From contig JARFVT010000010.1 of assembly GCA_036677425.1 (NCBI GenBank), positions 1 to 22,135 on the forward strand: DNA of 22,135 nt. The letters are read 5' to 3'. Positions within the stretch are counted from its first letter, which is position 1. Each line of letters begins with the position of its first letter. The position numbers were made by a program, and so were the translations under genes. The DNA comes from JARFVT01 sp036677425. GTDB taxonomy: Bacteria > Pseudomonadota > Alphaproteobacteria > UBA8366 > Aestuariispiraceae. This document shows positions 16,733-22,135 of the stretch, one piece after another. Below the pieces are notes generated by a model that was given only the letters and a program-made list of their open reading frames with translations, had not been told where the DNA came from and made no database searches.

Positions 16733-17673
16733 AATTTCGTAAAAAAGAATTTGAAATATTTAATTTATCCTTTTTAGATATTATTTCATGCGGATTTGGT
16801 GCTGTAGTATTGTTAGTATTAATTTCAAAAACCCAAGAAAAAGAAAACTCATCCAGCGTTAATGAGGCGGAAACTATGCTTCAACAAGTGATAGCTTTAG
16901 AAACTCATATTGATGCTTTATCATTAGAAATTGATGATATTCAACGCAAGAGTGAGGCAAAAAAAGCAGAAAGTGCAAATTTAAAATCAGCCTCTATGAA
17001 ATTAGATCAACAGCTTGGGCAACAGATTGATGACAAAAAAAAGATTGATGGCGATTTAAAGGGCTTATCACTTGTCCAATCAACCTTAAAATATATATCA
17101 ATTGCACCTGCAACAACAAAGACAACACGCGATGAAGAAGTCGGCGGCATTCCCGTTGATAGCGATTATATCATATTCATCGTCGATATTTCTGGCAGCA
17201 TGAAAGATATATGGGGGCGCGTATCACAAGAGGTCCTCAATGTTCTAAGCATTCACCCTAAGGTAAAAGGCTTTCAAGTTCTCAGTGATAATGGCCGTGA
17301 ATTAATCGGAGGATATACAGGTAAATGGATGCCAGATACGCAAGGAAGCCGTCAACGCATAATAAAAATATTTGATAAATGGTCTGGGGCTTCTGATAGT
17401 AATCCCATAGATGGTATTGAATATGCATTGAAACGTTATGGAAAATCAGGGCGCTCAATGTCGTTATATGTCTTTGGTGACGATTATACAGGCGGATCAT
17501 ATGACCATGCAATCGATAAAATTACAAAGCTTAATAAAGATAAAAAAGGCAATAGGCTTGCAAAAATCCACGGGGTTGCCTTTCATTCACAATATACAAC
17601 GGATCATTTTTCAATTTTAATGCGGGAGTTGACCAAACAAAATGGCGGCACATTCCTAGCTTTAAAAAGATAA
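16729..17673 (+). CDS. vWA2: paralogous TolR/ExbD-like anchor plus von Willebrand A domain
   Basis: A 314-residue paralog of vWA1 with the same layout. FNLSFLDIISCGFGAVVLLV (11-30) aligns almost residue by residue with the vWA1 helix, including Asp17 and the SCGxGA motif. A coiled coil follows at about 45-115, then a vWA domain from about 145. The MIDAS core DISGS is present (Asp153, Ser155, Ser157) and an acidic pair lies at 251-252 (FGDDYTG), but the usual Thr is replaced by an SDSNPIDG stretch (222-229), so metal binding may differ. I use the ATG at 16729, which overlaps the vWA1 stop as ATGA, because the family-like cytoplasmic tail begins there. The same frame is open upstream to before 16672. 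It ends the operon. Confidence 0.86.
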   Translation: MKFRKKEFEIFNLSFLDIISCGFGAVVLLVLISKTQEKENSSSVNEAETMLQQVIALETHIDALSLEIDDIQRKSEAKKAESANLKSASMKLDQQLGQQIDDKKKIDGDLKGLSLVQSTLKYISIAPATTKTTRDEEVGGIPVDSDYIIFIVDISGSMKDIWGRVSQEVLNVLSIHPKVKGFQVLSDNGRELIGGYTGKWMPDTQGSRQRIIKIFDKWSGASDSNPIDGIEYALKRYGKSGRSMSLYVFGDDYTGGSYDHAIDKITKLNKDKKGNRLAKIHGVAFHSQYTTDHFSILMRELTKQNGGTFLALKR

Positions 17674-17678
17674 CAATT

Positions 17679-17695
17679 GCCTGCTGAGGTCAGGC
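17679..17695 (+). other. Small hairpin after the operon's last gene
   Basis: GCCTG and CAGGC form a perfect 5-bp stem with a 7-nt loop, starting 5 nt after the vWA2 stop. There is no T-tract, so it is at most a weak or Rho-assisted terminator or an mRNA 3' end stabiliser. Confidence 0.3.
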
Positions 17696-17780
17696 GTAGA
17701 ATAGATACCCCCACAACCATCGCTTGAAAATATAGAGTTTTACTGCATAATGTTAATCATATTGGGAGAATTTAATGCGT
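17692..17780 (+). repeat. Promoter/RBS repeat, copy 1
   Basis: This segment, from AGGCGTA to the first two codons of the gene at 17775, is highly similar to 20086-20177. Shared pieces include CACAACCATC, the -35 and -10 elements, TTAATCATATTGGGAGAATT and ATGCGT. Similarity stops just inside the coding regions, which then differ completely. Confidence 0.85.
17724..17751 (+). promoter_or_regulatory. Candidate promoter inside repeat copy 1
   Basis: TTGAAA (17724-17729) and CATAAT (17746-17751) are 16 nt apart, both near sigma70 consensus, and are conserved in repeat copy 2. GGGAG lies about 6 nt before the ATG at 17775. Confidence 0.55.
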
Positions 17781-18344
17781 AAAAAGCTGTTGTTTGTAAT
17801 TTGTATTTTATTAACCATAATTCTTCTAATTGGTGGCTTTTGGTATTTAAAACAAATAATATTCACAACAGACGATTATCTATTGCCCGACGAATATAAA
17901 GGCACACTAGCTTGTGCAAGAAATGGCAACCCTAAATGCCAACGCGAAATTGCAGAAATTTTTGAAGGCAATGATTATCGAGCTGGCACGGCAAATCCAA
18001 GCAGTATATTCAAGCCATTTAGAGCTAACAAATGGTATCTCAAAGCAGCGCTTAAAGGGGATAAAATTAGCATTGGAAAATACGGTTGGTTCTTATGTGA
18101 AAATATTTGGGGCAACCCTGAACATAAAATACAGCCGGTCGAAGGAATGGCTTGGTTGCTTGTTTTCCATAATTTTGAGCGTGACAAGCTATTAGACATA
18201 GAAATATTTGGCAATGACTTTGGTCAGGGAAATTGCATAGAACATGTTAAAGGATATATGCCTCATATATCCTTTGATCAATATATGGTTATGGTTGAAA
18301 AAAGAGCCCGTGAATTATATAGAAAAATAAACGGGCTTAATTAA
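17775..18344 (+). CDS. Single-pass membrane protein with Sel1-like helical repeats
   Basis: A 189-residue protein with an N-terminal membrane anchor or signal (about 5-26, LLFVICILLTIILLIGGFWY) and a periplasmic helical part. The motif ACARNGNPKCQREIAEIF (48-65), then NKWYLKAALKGDKISIGKYG, resembles Sel1-type repeats, which bind proteins. Expression is probably from its own promoter within the duplicated upstream repeat, so it is likely separate from the vWA operon. Small secreted Sel1-like proteins are often found as partners or immunity proteins in effector loci; that role is only suggested here by the neighbouring cassettes. Confidence 0.7.
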   Translation: MRKKLLFVICILLTIILLIGGFWYLKQIIFTTDDYLLPDEYKGTLACARNGNPKCQREIAEIFEGNDYRAGTANPSSIFKPFRANKWYLKAALKGDKISIGKYGWFLCENIWGNPEHKIQPVEGMAWLLVFHNFERDKLLDIEIFGNDFGQGNCIEHVKGYMPHISFDQYMVMVEKRARELYRKINGLN

Positions 18345-18365
18345 TAGGCGTTAGATAATTACTTA

Positions 18366-18575
18366 CTATTTTTCATTTATTAAGCCGCGCTTAACCATCT
18401 CTGCCATATATTTTTTCTCGCGGTCACTATAATGATTTAAAATGCTATCGCTAGACATTTCCACTAAGAATAAAAATGCATTAGGAGGCATATTTTTAAT
18501 TTTAAATTCATAATAACCATTTGGAATATTATCTTGATAAAAACTGACAAAAATCAATAGATAGGTCATGCGCAT
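18366..18575 (-). CDS. Small hypothetical protein, coupled to the upstream membrane protein gene
   Basis: A 69-residue protein without a recognised family. Its ATG (18575) overlaps the stop of the preceding minus-strand gene by one base (TGATG), a typical coupled arrangement. I chose this ATG over a TTG one codon upstream. The N-terminus is hydrophobic (MRMTYLLIFVSFY) and the rest is a charged helical sequence ending MVKRGLINEK. The coupling is the main reason to believe it is expressed. Confidence 0.55.
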   Translation of the reverse strand: MRMTYLLIFVSFYQDNIPNGYYEFKIKNMPPNAFLFLVEMSSDSILNHYSDREKKYMAEMVKRGLINEK

Positions 18576-18943
18576 CAAATAGTTTGGTTTACTCTTAATA
18601 TTGCATAGGCCTCAACAAACAGCCAGCTTGTGGAAAAGATAGTAATTAGGAAAGTGAATGTATTTGCTTTGATAATTAATATTTCAATCCAAATATATAA
18701 AGAAAACATAAAAATAGCTAAACCAACATTAACAGCAATATCACGGTGGCATGGATCGCCATCACCTCGTGGAATAGTGGGTCTAGTATCAGTAAATTCC
18801 ATTATATATAAAATATCTCCAACAACCTCATATCCTTCTATTAGCAGAAACAATAACACAGGAATAGACACCAATAATTTAGTAAAAGTTAATGGGAAAG
18901 AATGCCATGCAGGCTTAGATAATATTACATTAAACCATTTCAT
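18575..18943 (-). CDS. Small three-helix membrane protein
   Basis: A 122-residue integral membrane protein with hydrophobic segments at about 20-38, 70-92 and 94-113. The loop between the first two is polar and rich in Pro, Gly, Asp and Arg (TRPTIPRGDGDPCHRD). AGAAGG with a further GGAG precedes the ATG, a good ribosome binding site. It sits downstream of the orphan cassette at 19480-19887 in the same direction. Small multi-helix proteins here could be immunity proteins, but nothing in the sequence proves this and I recognise no family. Confidence 0.65.
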   Translation of the reverse strand: MKWFNVILSKPAWHSFPLTFTKLLVSIPVLLFLLIEGYEVVGDILYIMEFTDTRPTIPRGDGDPCHRDIAVNVGLAIFMFSLYIWIEILIIKANTFTFLITIFSTSWLFVEAYAILRVNQTI

Positions 18944-18989
18944 GCCTTCTCTCCATTTTTATGCTTCCTTGACTGATTAGTAATTTTAA

Positions 18990-19471
18990 TCACTCGACTA
19001 TTTCTTTAAACATATTAGGATTAAAATAAAACGCCTCATCTTTTTCAATTAAAATATCATGCTTTAAATACAATGATTCTGCTAACCTTAATGGATAGCC
19101 ATTTGTTTCAATCCCATCTATTTTAATTACAAAAGTTACAATATTAAAAGGCCAGCATATCAAACAACTTATTGCTCGTTCGACATAAAAGATAGTTCCC
19201 GTCATTATATTGCGTATTTCATTTGCTGATCCTGCCGGCATATCTAACCCATTGATACGATGAAATTTTTTAATATTATCATCCGAAATATAATTATAAT
19301 ATTTTAAAGGAATGAGGGTAGAATATTTTTCCCTATTATATCTGAATAGTTAATATCATCGCTAACATCAAACTCAGGCATCGCATAGTCATTTTGTTCC
19401 CATGCCATTAAACCAATTAATGTGGATATTATGCAAAGGCCAATGGTCTTGCGGATTGTTTTTCCAGTCAT
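18990..19471 (-). pseudogene. Frameshifted exported protein next to an orphan cassette, possible immunity gene
   Basis: The gene starts at ATG 19471 with GGAG at 19480-19477, overlapping the TAG of the upstream cassette gene. The first frame encodes 55 residues beginning with a signal anchor (MTGKTIRKTIGLCIISTLIG) and ends at 19304. A second frame, open from 19349 to 18990, continues with REKYSTLIPLKYYNYISDDN and ends FNPNMFKEIVE. Adding one base near the five-T run at 19326-19330 joins them into about 160 residues. This could be a true frameshift, a sequencing error, or a slippage switch. No family is recognised. The position, directly after a toxin-like cassette with overlapping signals, is what one expects of an immunity gene. 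Confidence 0.65.
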
Positions 19472-19479
19472 ATTTACTC

Positions 19480-19887
19480 CTATTTTTTTGGATCAGTATG
19501 AATATATGGTATTGTAATATTTGTTCCAAATAATTTATTAAAAATCTGGACTCTTGTATTTACATCTTCTTGAAAAAGAGAATATATAAATGCCGCTGGC
19601 ATTGTTGGGATATTTGCAATTATATCAGGAATTTTATGTTCTTTCACTAAAAAATCAACCAACTTATCATGATTAACTGCAAATCTATGCCCGCTGGGGA
19701 GCTTTTTATCGATAAATAGCCCAACTTTACCACCTTCCTCGATAATTGCTCCAGCCCTACCTGCTGCTGAATGCCCATCTGGCATAAACCAACCATAACC
19801 TTGTTTCGCAGTTTTATCTTCCTTATGGTCTTCGGCATTATTATTTTTTGCCTGTAAATTTATTTGATAAGGGTTGTTTCTTACCAT
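19480..19887 (-). CDS. Orphan cassette protein 1 (toxin-tip-like, unknown domain)
   Basis: A 135-residue soluble protein with no signal peptide. Residues 9-16 (INLQAKNN) and the six codons upstream of the ATG (RQAHIN) match the same region of the GH108-like gene at 21846; after that the two proteins share nothing. No ribosome binding site precedes the ATG, and the shared homology runs through it, so this ATG may not be an original start. The unique part (GYGWFMPDGHSAAGRAG at 30-46, then KVGLFIDKKLPSGHRFAVNH) is not a family I recognise. A common junction with variable tips is characteristic of polymorphic toxins and their orphan modules. Toxicity is a hypothesis. Confidence 0.6.
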   Translation of the reverse strand: MVRNNPYQINLQAKNNNAEDHKEDKTAKQGYGWFMPDGHSAAGRAGAIIEEGGKVGLFIDKKLPSGHRFAVNHDKLVDFLVKEHKIPDIIANIPTMPAAFIYSLFQEDVNTRVQIFNKLFGTNITIPYIHTDPKK

Positions 19888-19905
19888 ATTAATATGGGCT
19901 TGCCT
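19840..19905 (-). repeat. Cassette junction repeat, copy 1
   Basis: This is the 5' part of orphan cassette 1 and its in-frame upstream codons. It includes a 22-bp stretch (19840-19861) identical to 21799-21820 and further matches such as GCAAGCCC on the minus strand. Homology stops sharply at the end of the AKNN codons. Confidence 0.8.
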
Positions 19906-19920
19906 TTATTTATATTTTAC

Positions 19921-20086
19921 GCAAACACGTCGTCGCAACTTCGTTGCTCGGGGTTTGCTAGAACGATATACGCAAGCTACATAATTAAAGGTAAACTCAA
20001 ACCAATCACGAAGTGATTGTAAGGGCGACCGCCCGCCGCGCTTATGCGCGTAGATATAAAAAGAGGGCGACCGCCCGCCGCGCTTA
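19921..20086. repeat. Palindromic repeat cluster upstream of cassette 1
   Basis: This non-coding stretch holds stacked inverted repeats: GCAAAC/GTTTGC (19921-19926, 19953-19958) enclosing GCAAC-TTC-GTTGC (19935-19947); CAATCAC-GAA-GTGATTG (about 20003-20019); and two copies of a 23-bp GGGCGACCGCCC-containing unit (20022-20044 and 20064-20086) with a 42-bp period. The CAATCAC and GGGCG units recur at 22070-22107. This resembles REP- or MITE-like elements. Confidence 0.8.
19953..19972 (+). repeat. 20-bp inverted repeat, left copy
   Basis: GTTTGCTAGAACGATATACG here is the exact reverse complement of 22028-22047. The two copies lie in the repeat clusters upstream of the two orphan cassettes, about 2 kb apart. 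Confidence 0.85.
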
Positions 20087-20177
20087 GGCGTAAAATATAA
20101 CCCCACCCACAACCATCACTTGAAAAATATAAGTTCTTGTTACATAATATTAATCATATTGGGAGAATTTAATGCGT
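20086..20177 (+). repeat. Promoter/RBS repeat, copy 2
   Basis: This is the second copy of the segment at 17692-17780, with a few substitutions and short indels. It again ends within the first two codons (ATGCGT) of an unrelated gene. It directly abuts the second GGGCGACCGCCC unit. Confidence 0.85.
20120..20148 (+). promoter_or_regulatory. Candidate promoter inside repeat copy 2
   Basis: TTGAAA (20120-20125) and CATAAT (20143-20148) are 17 nt apart. GGGAG at 20161-20165 is the ribosome binding site for ATG 20172. Element order is the same as in copy 1. Confidence 0.55.
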
Positions 20178-20946
20178 CTGATTAATATAATTATCACTGT
20201 TATCTTATTTGCGGGAAATGCAGCATTTGCCGAAGAAAAATCAGTCGAGCATAATTTTGGGTGAAGGTTCGATCACTCGAATGATAAAAGGCAATGAAGT
20301 TACAATATATGACTGGCAAATGTTAATGGGCGACGGCAGTAAAATGACCAGCAGCTGCATCGGCGAGCTTTCATCACCAAAATGCGTCGCCGATACCATA
20401 CTGGCATGCGAATTTTGGACCGATCGAAGTTATGAATGGGATGATGAAACACCGGGTTTTTGGCATCCAATTTGTGACGGAATATTTTTTATTACTGACA
20501 GCGATTATCGAAGACCGCATCAATTCCATTGGCCACCATCTAGCTCCCCACCTAAAGAAATTATGTTTGAATATCGTATTGCCAGCTTTAAATTAACCGC
20601 TAAAAATACTAAAACATTTAGCACATATGGCAGTTATCGTGATTGGGAATTTACTCATAAATACAACTCCTTAGAAGCAAGAGGCGATATTGGTGATACT
20701 GCGGTTATTTTATATATTAAAAGATGTTGGCCAGATATTGAAATTAGAAAAAAAGGCGATATACTTTCTTGGTGTACTTATAGTGGTGGTTTTGCAAATA
20801 CTCCTATGGCCTTTATAAGACAGAAAAAAGAAAGCGGCTGGAATATATTATCCAGCCACTCTCCCCCACATCGTGCCTATAGAGATGGTCATTGGGAAAC
20901 TGCTACAGATATCCATAAATATCTTGTTGAATTAGGGGGGCGATAA
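20172..20946 (+). pseudogene. Frameshifted secreted Cys-rich protein of unknown function
   Basis: From ATG 20172 the first frame reads a signal peptide (MRLINIIITVILFAGNAAFA, cleavage before EE) and hits TGA at 20262 after 30 codons. A second frame, open from at least 20209 to 20946, carries the bulk of the protein (GEGSITRMIKGNEVTIYDWQ and on). Removing one A from the five-A run at 20236-20240 joins them into about 257 residues with a normal secreted start. The mature part has six cysteines (in SSCIGE, SPKCVAD, LACEFW, HPICDG, KRCWPD, SWCTY), fitting disulfides in the periplasm. It has its own promoter in the duplicated repeat and ends 3 bp from the convergent lysozyme-like gene. No family recognised; a periplasmic immunity protein is one option. 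Confidence 0.7.
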
Positions 20947-20949
20947 TGG

Positions 20950-21351
20950 TTATTCTTTAGGGCGATAATAATTAATTCGCGCCAATTCGCCTTTGGAGTT
21001 CTCCTCCTTTTCCCTGAAAGTAACCTTTTCATCGGCTAAATAATTTAAAAATATTTTTGTTTGTTTGGGGTCTTTGGCAATTTTTTGCAAGGCTCTATAG
21101 GTTTGTGAACCAAATATGCCGTCAGCTTTCATTTTTTTATGGCTTGATGAAGCATCAGAAAGCCTGTTTATAGCATCCTGTATAACTTTAGTTCCCGCTT
21201 CTTGCCCTTCCCGAAAAATAGGATCGGCAATAGCAGAAGCAACCGTCGCATTGCCGATACCATCACGAAAATCACTGCCGCGCTTCAAACCATTGTCTTT
21301 GGCGGCGCTGTTGAAGACCTCACCAAAATAAAGTTCATAAACACCAAGCCG
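20950..21351 (-). pseudogene. 3' part of split GH108-like lysozyme (peptidoglycan-binding region)
   Basis: This is the continuation, in the same frame, of the gene starting at 21846, after an in-frame TAA. It reads RLGVYELYFGEVFNSAAKDN, then GIGNATVASAIADPIFREGQ, and a segment with KADGIFGSQTYRAL that matches the C-terminal peptidoglycan-binding part of GH108 muramidases (PG_binding_3 type). It ends YYRPKE. No credible independent start or ribosome binding site is seen, so on its own it is probably not translated. Confidence 0.65.
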
Positions 21352-21846
21352 TTATTTCATGGTTAAATCCACGGGCTTGGTATTTATGCTAATGCCGAAT
21401 TCTTCTAGCTTTCCACCCTGCTTGTCATGTATAGCTTCCAAGGTAGATGTTAAAATACCAGATTTACCAGAATTACCACCCGTGGTTTGATCTAGCTGAT
21501 TACCGCCTTCATGGGAAAAAATATCACCATAAACATGTTTTTTAACATCCGATAATTTTATTTCATCCATGGCAAGATGCCAATTTTTCCAATCTTGTTT
21601 GGTAACTCTGTATCCTAAATCTCCATATTTTGGTCTAGGTTCTATATTAGATTTATCACTTGTTTCATTTTCTGCCGTAGGTATTTTATCATCACCAGCG
21701 CCACCATCGAGCGGGTCGGGTATTTCAAACAGGCGCAAACCACCATCGGCAGTTAACTCTTGGCTATATTTCGATGATTGAGTTTTATCAGTCCATTCAT
21801 TATTTTTTGCCTGTAAATTTAATTCTAAATATCGTTTTTTTGCCAT
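21352..21846 (-). CDS. Orphan cassette protein 2: GH108-like lysozyme, 5' part ending at an in-frame TAA
   Basis: The 164-residue product begins with the same junction as cassette 1 (LNLQAKNN at 9-16), passes through a polar linker, and enters a GH108-type catalytic start: DIFSHEGGNQLDQTTGGNSG (108-127), where Glu113 in HEGG is the expected catalytic acid. It stops after VDLTMK at TAA 21354-21352; the frame continues with clear lysozyme sequence to 20950, so the ancestral protein had about 298 residues. The frame is also open 35 codons upstream of the ATG, to a TAG at 21954-21952, with coding-like polar sequence (DNEQQQPKDRRKTQQARID). No ribosome binding site precedes the ATG. A muramidase tip that would attack peptidoglycan is the likely ancestral role; the current gene is probably inactive. 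Confidence 0.62.
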   Translation of the reverse strand: MAKKRYLELNLQAKNNEWTDKTQSSKYSQELTADGGLRLFEIPDPLDGGAGDDKIPTAENETSDKSNIEPRPKYGDLGYRVTKQDWKNWHLAMDEIKLSDVKKHVYGDIFSHEGGNQLDQTTGGNSGKSGILTSTLEAIHDKQGGKLEEFGISINTKPVDLTMK

Positions 21847-21864
21847 ATCAATACGGGCTTGCTG
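21799..21864 (-). repeat. Cassette junction repeat, copy 2
   Basis: This matches 19840-19905. It covers the codons QARIDMAKKRYLELNLQAKN plus one N, and includes the identical 22-bp stretch 21799-21820. Confidence 0.8.
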
Positions 21865-21954
21865 AGTCTTTCTTCTATCTTTTGGTTGCTGTTGCTCATT
21901 ATCATCAATTGCACCGATAGTTTTATAAAAATCACTCTTTTTATCGTTGCACTA

Positions 21955-22112
21955 AGCTTACGCTTCGCGTGCTCACACTTGTTCGCTCTCGCATTTAATA
22001 AATGCTCGCTACAAATACAAACGCTAGCGTATATCGTTCTAGCAAACTATAAAGTGAACTCCAACCAATCACGGAAGTGATTGGCAAGGGCGACCGCCCG
22101 CAGCTTAGGTTA
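21955..22112. repeat. Palindromic repeat cluster upstream of cassette 2
   Basis: This AT/GC-mosaic stretch has several short inverted repeats (GCATTTA-A-TAAATGC, CGCTAGCG, a near-copy of the CAATCAC/GTGATTG hairpin at about 22070-22083, and the GGGCGACCGCCC unit at 22087-22107). An apparent reading frame across it on the plus strand looks like a by-product of the repeats. I see no gene here. Confidence 0.75.
22028..22047 (-). repeat. 20-bp inverted repeat, right copy
   Basis: Exact reverse complement of 19953-19972. Homology stops at both edges of the 20 bp, while the neighbouring CAATCAC and GGGCG units are in direct orientation at both sites. Confidence 0.85.
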
Positions 22113-22135
22113 GCGCATAAAGTATAAAAAAATTT

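Noticed and set aside
14889..17673. Zorya anti-phage system or flagellar stator
   Set aside because: The channel and partner layout is similar in principle, but there is no OmpA/MotB peptidoglycan-binding domain, no ZorC/D/E-like helicase or nuclease, and no flagellar genes. vWA domains replace the expected partner domains.
19906..20112. 68-codon minus-strand frame with repeated RGGRSP-type peptide
   Set aside because: It is produced by the tandem GGGCGACCGCCC repeats and other palindromes, has no ribosome binding site, and overlaps the promoter module of the 20172 gene.
19304..20264. Programmed frameshifting in the two broken exported-protein genes
   Set aside because: The joints are A-runs but do not form standard heptamers in the right frame, and the two genes need opposite shifts. 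Simple indels are the easier explanation.
5825..21354. Stop-codon reassignment (TAA as an amino acid) to explain the two in-frame TAA codons
   Set aside because: TAA also ends many clearly complete genes here, for example the ABC, SUMF1 and vWA2 genes.
21859..22080. 73-codon plus-strand frame
   Set aside because: It runs antisense to coding-like upstream sequence of cassette 2 and through palindromic repeats; no ribosome binding site or family resemblance.

Overview
The window looks like chromosomal DNA of an AT-rich alphaproteobacterium. This rests on the style of the dipeptide ABC/M20 locus, the OccR/NocR-like LysR regulator and the overall protein character; the assignment to class is an inference. 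I see no rRNA, tRNA, CRISPR array, transposase or phage structural gene.

Positions 390-8113, all on the minus strand, form a peptide or N-acyl-amino-acid uptake and hydrolysis locus. In transcription order they encode an ArgE-like M20 deacetylase, a HipO-like M20 amidohydrolase, a periplasmic binding protein, two permeases (DppB/DppC type) and a fused double ATPase. A divergent LysR gene (8263-9108) is the likely regulator; an 18-bp perfect palindrome lies in the shared promoter region. The HipO-like gene is cut by one in-frame TAA exactly at a conserved Tyr position, and the lost 26-residue tail is still readable downstream.

Positions 9264-17673, plus strand, are the most interesting part. 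A tightly packed apparent operon encodes a secreted acidic repeat protein, a lipoprotein with a glycine zipper, a TPR-like membrane protein ending in a PEGA-like domain, a membrane-anchored PEGA/SUMF1 protein, a 44-residue membrane peptide, a MotA/TolQ/ExbB-type channel subunit, and two paralogous proteins. Each paralog has one TolR/ExbD/MotB-like transmembrane helix with a candidate proton-carrying Asp, a coiled coil and a von Willebrand A domain. I propose a proton-driven envelope complex in which two different vWA proteins replace the usual homodimeric TolR/ExbD/MotB partner. I know of no characterised system with this exact set of parts.

Positions 17674-22135 are an accessory, decaying region. 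Two minus-strand genes share an N-terminal segment and then diverge completely, as orphan toxin-tip cassettes do; one of them is a GH108-like lysozyme split by an in-frame TAA. Around them are small membrane or secreted proteins that could be immunity proteins, two of them frameshifted at five-base A/T runs. A repeat of about 90 bp carrying a promoter and ribosome binding site precedes two unrelated plus-strand genes, and palindromic repeats lie upstream of both cassettes.
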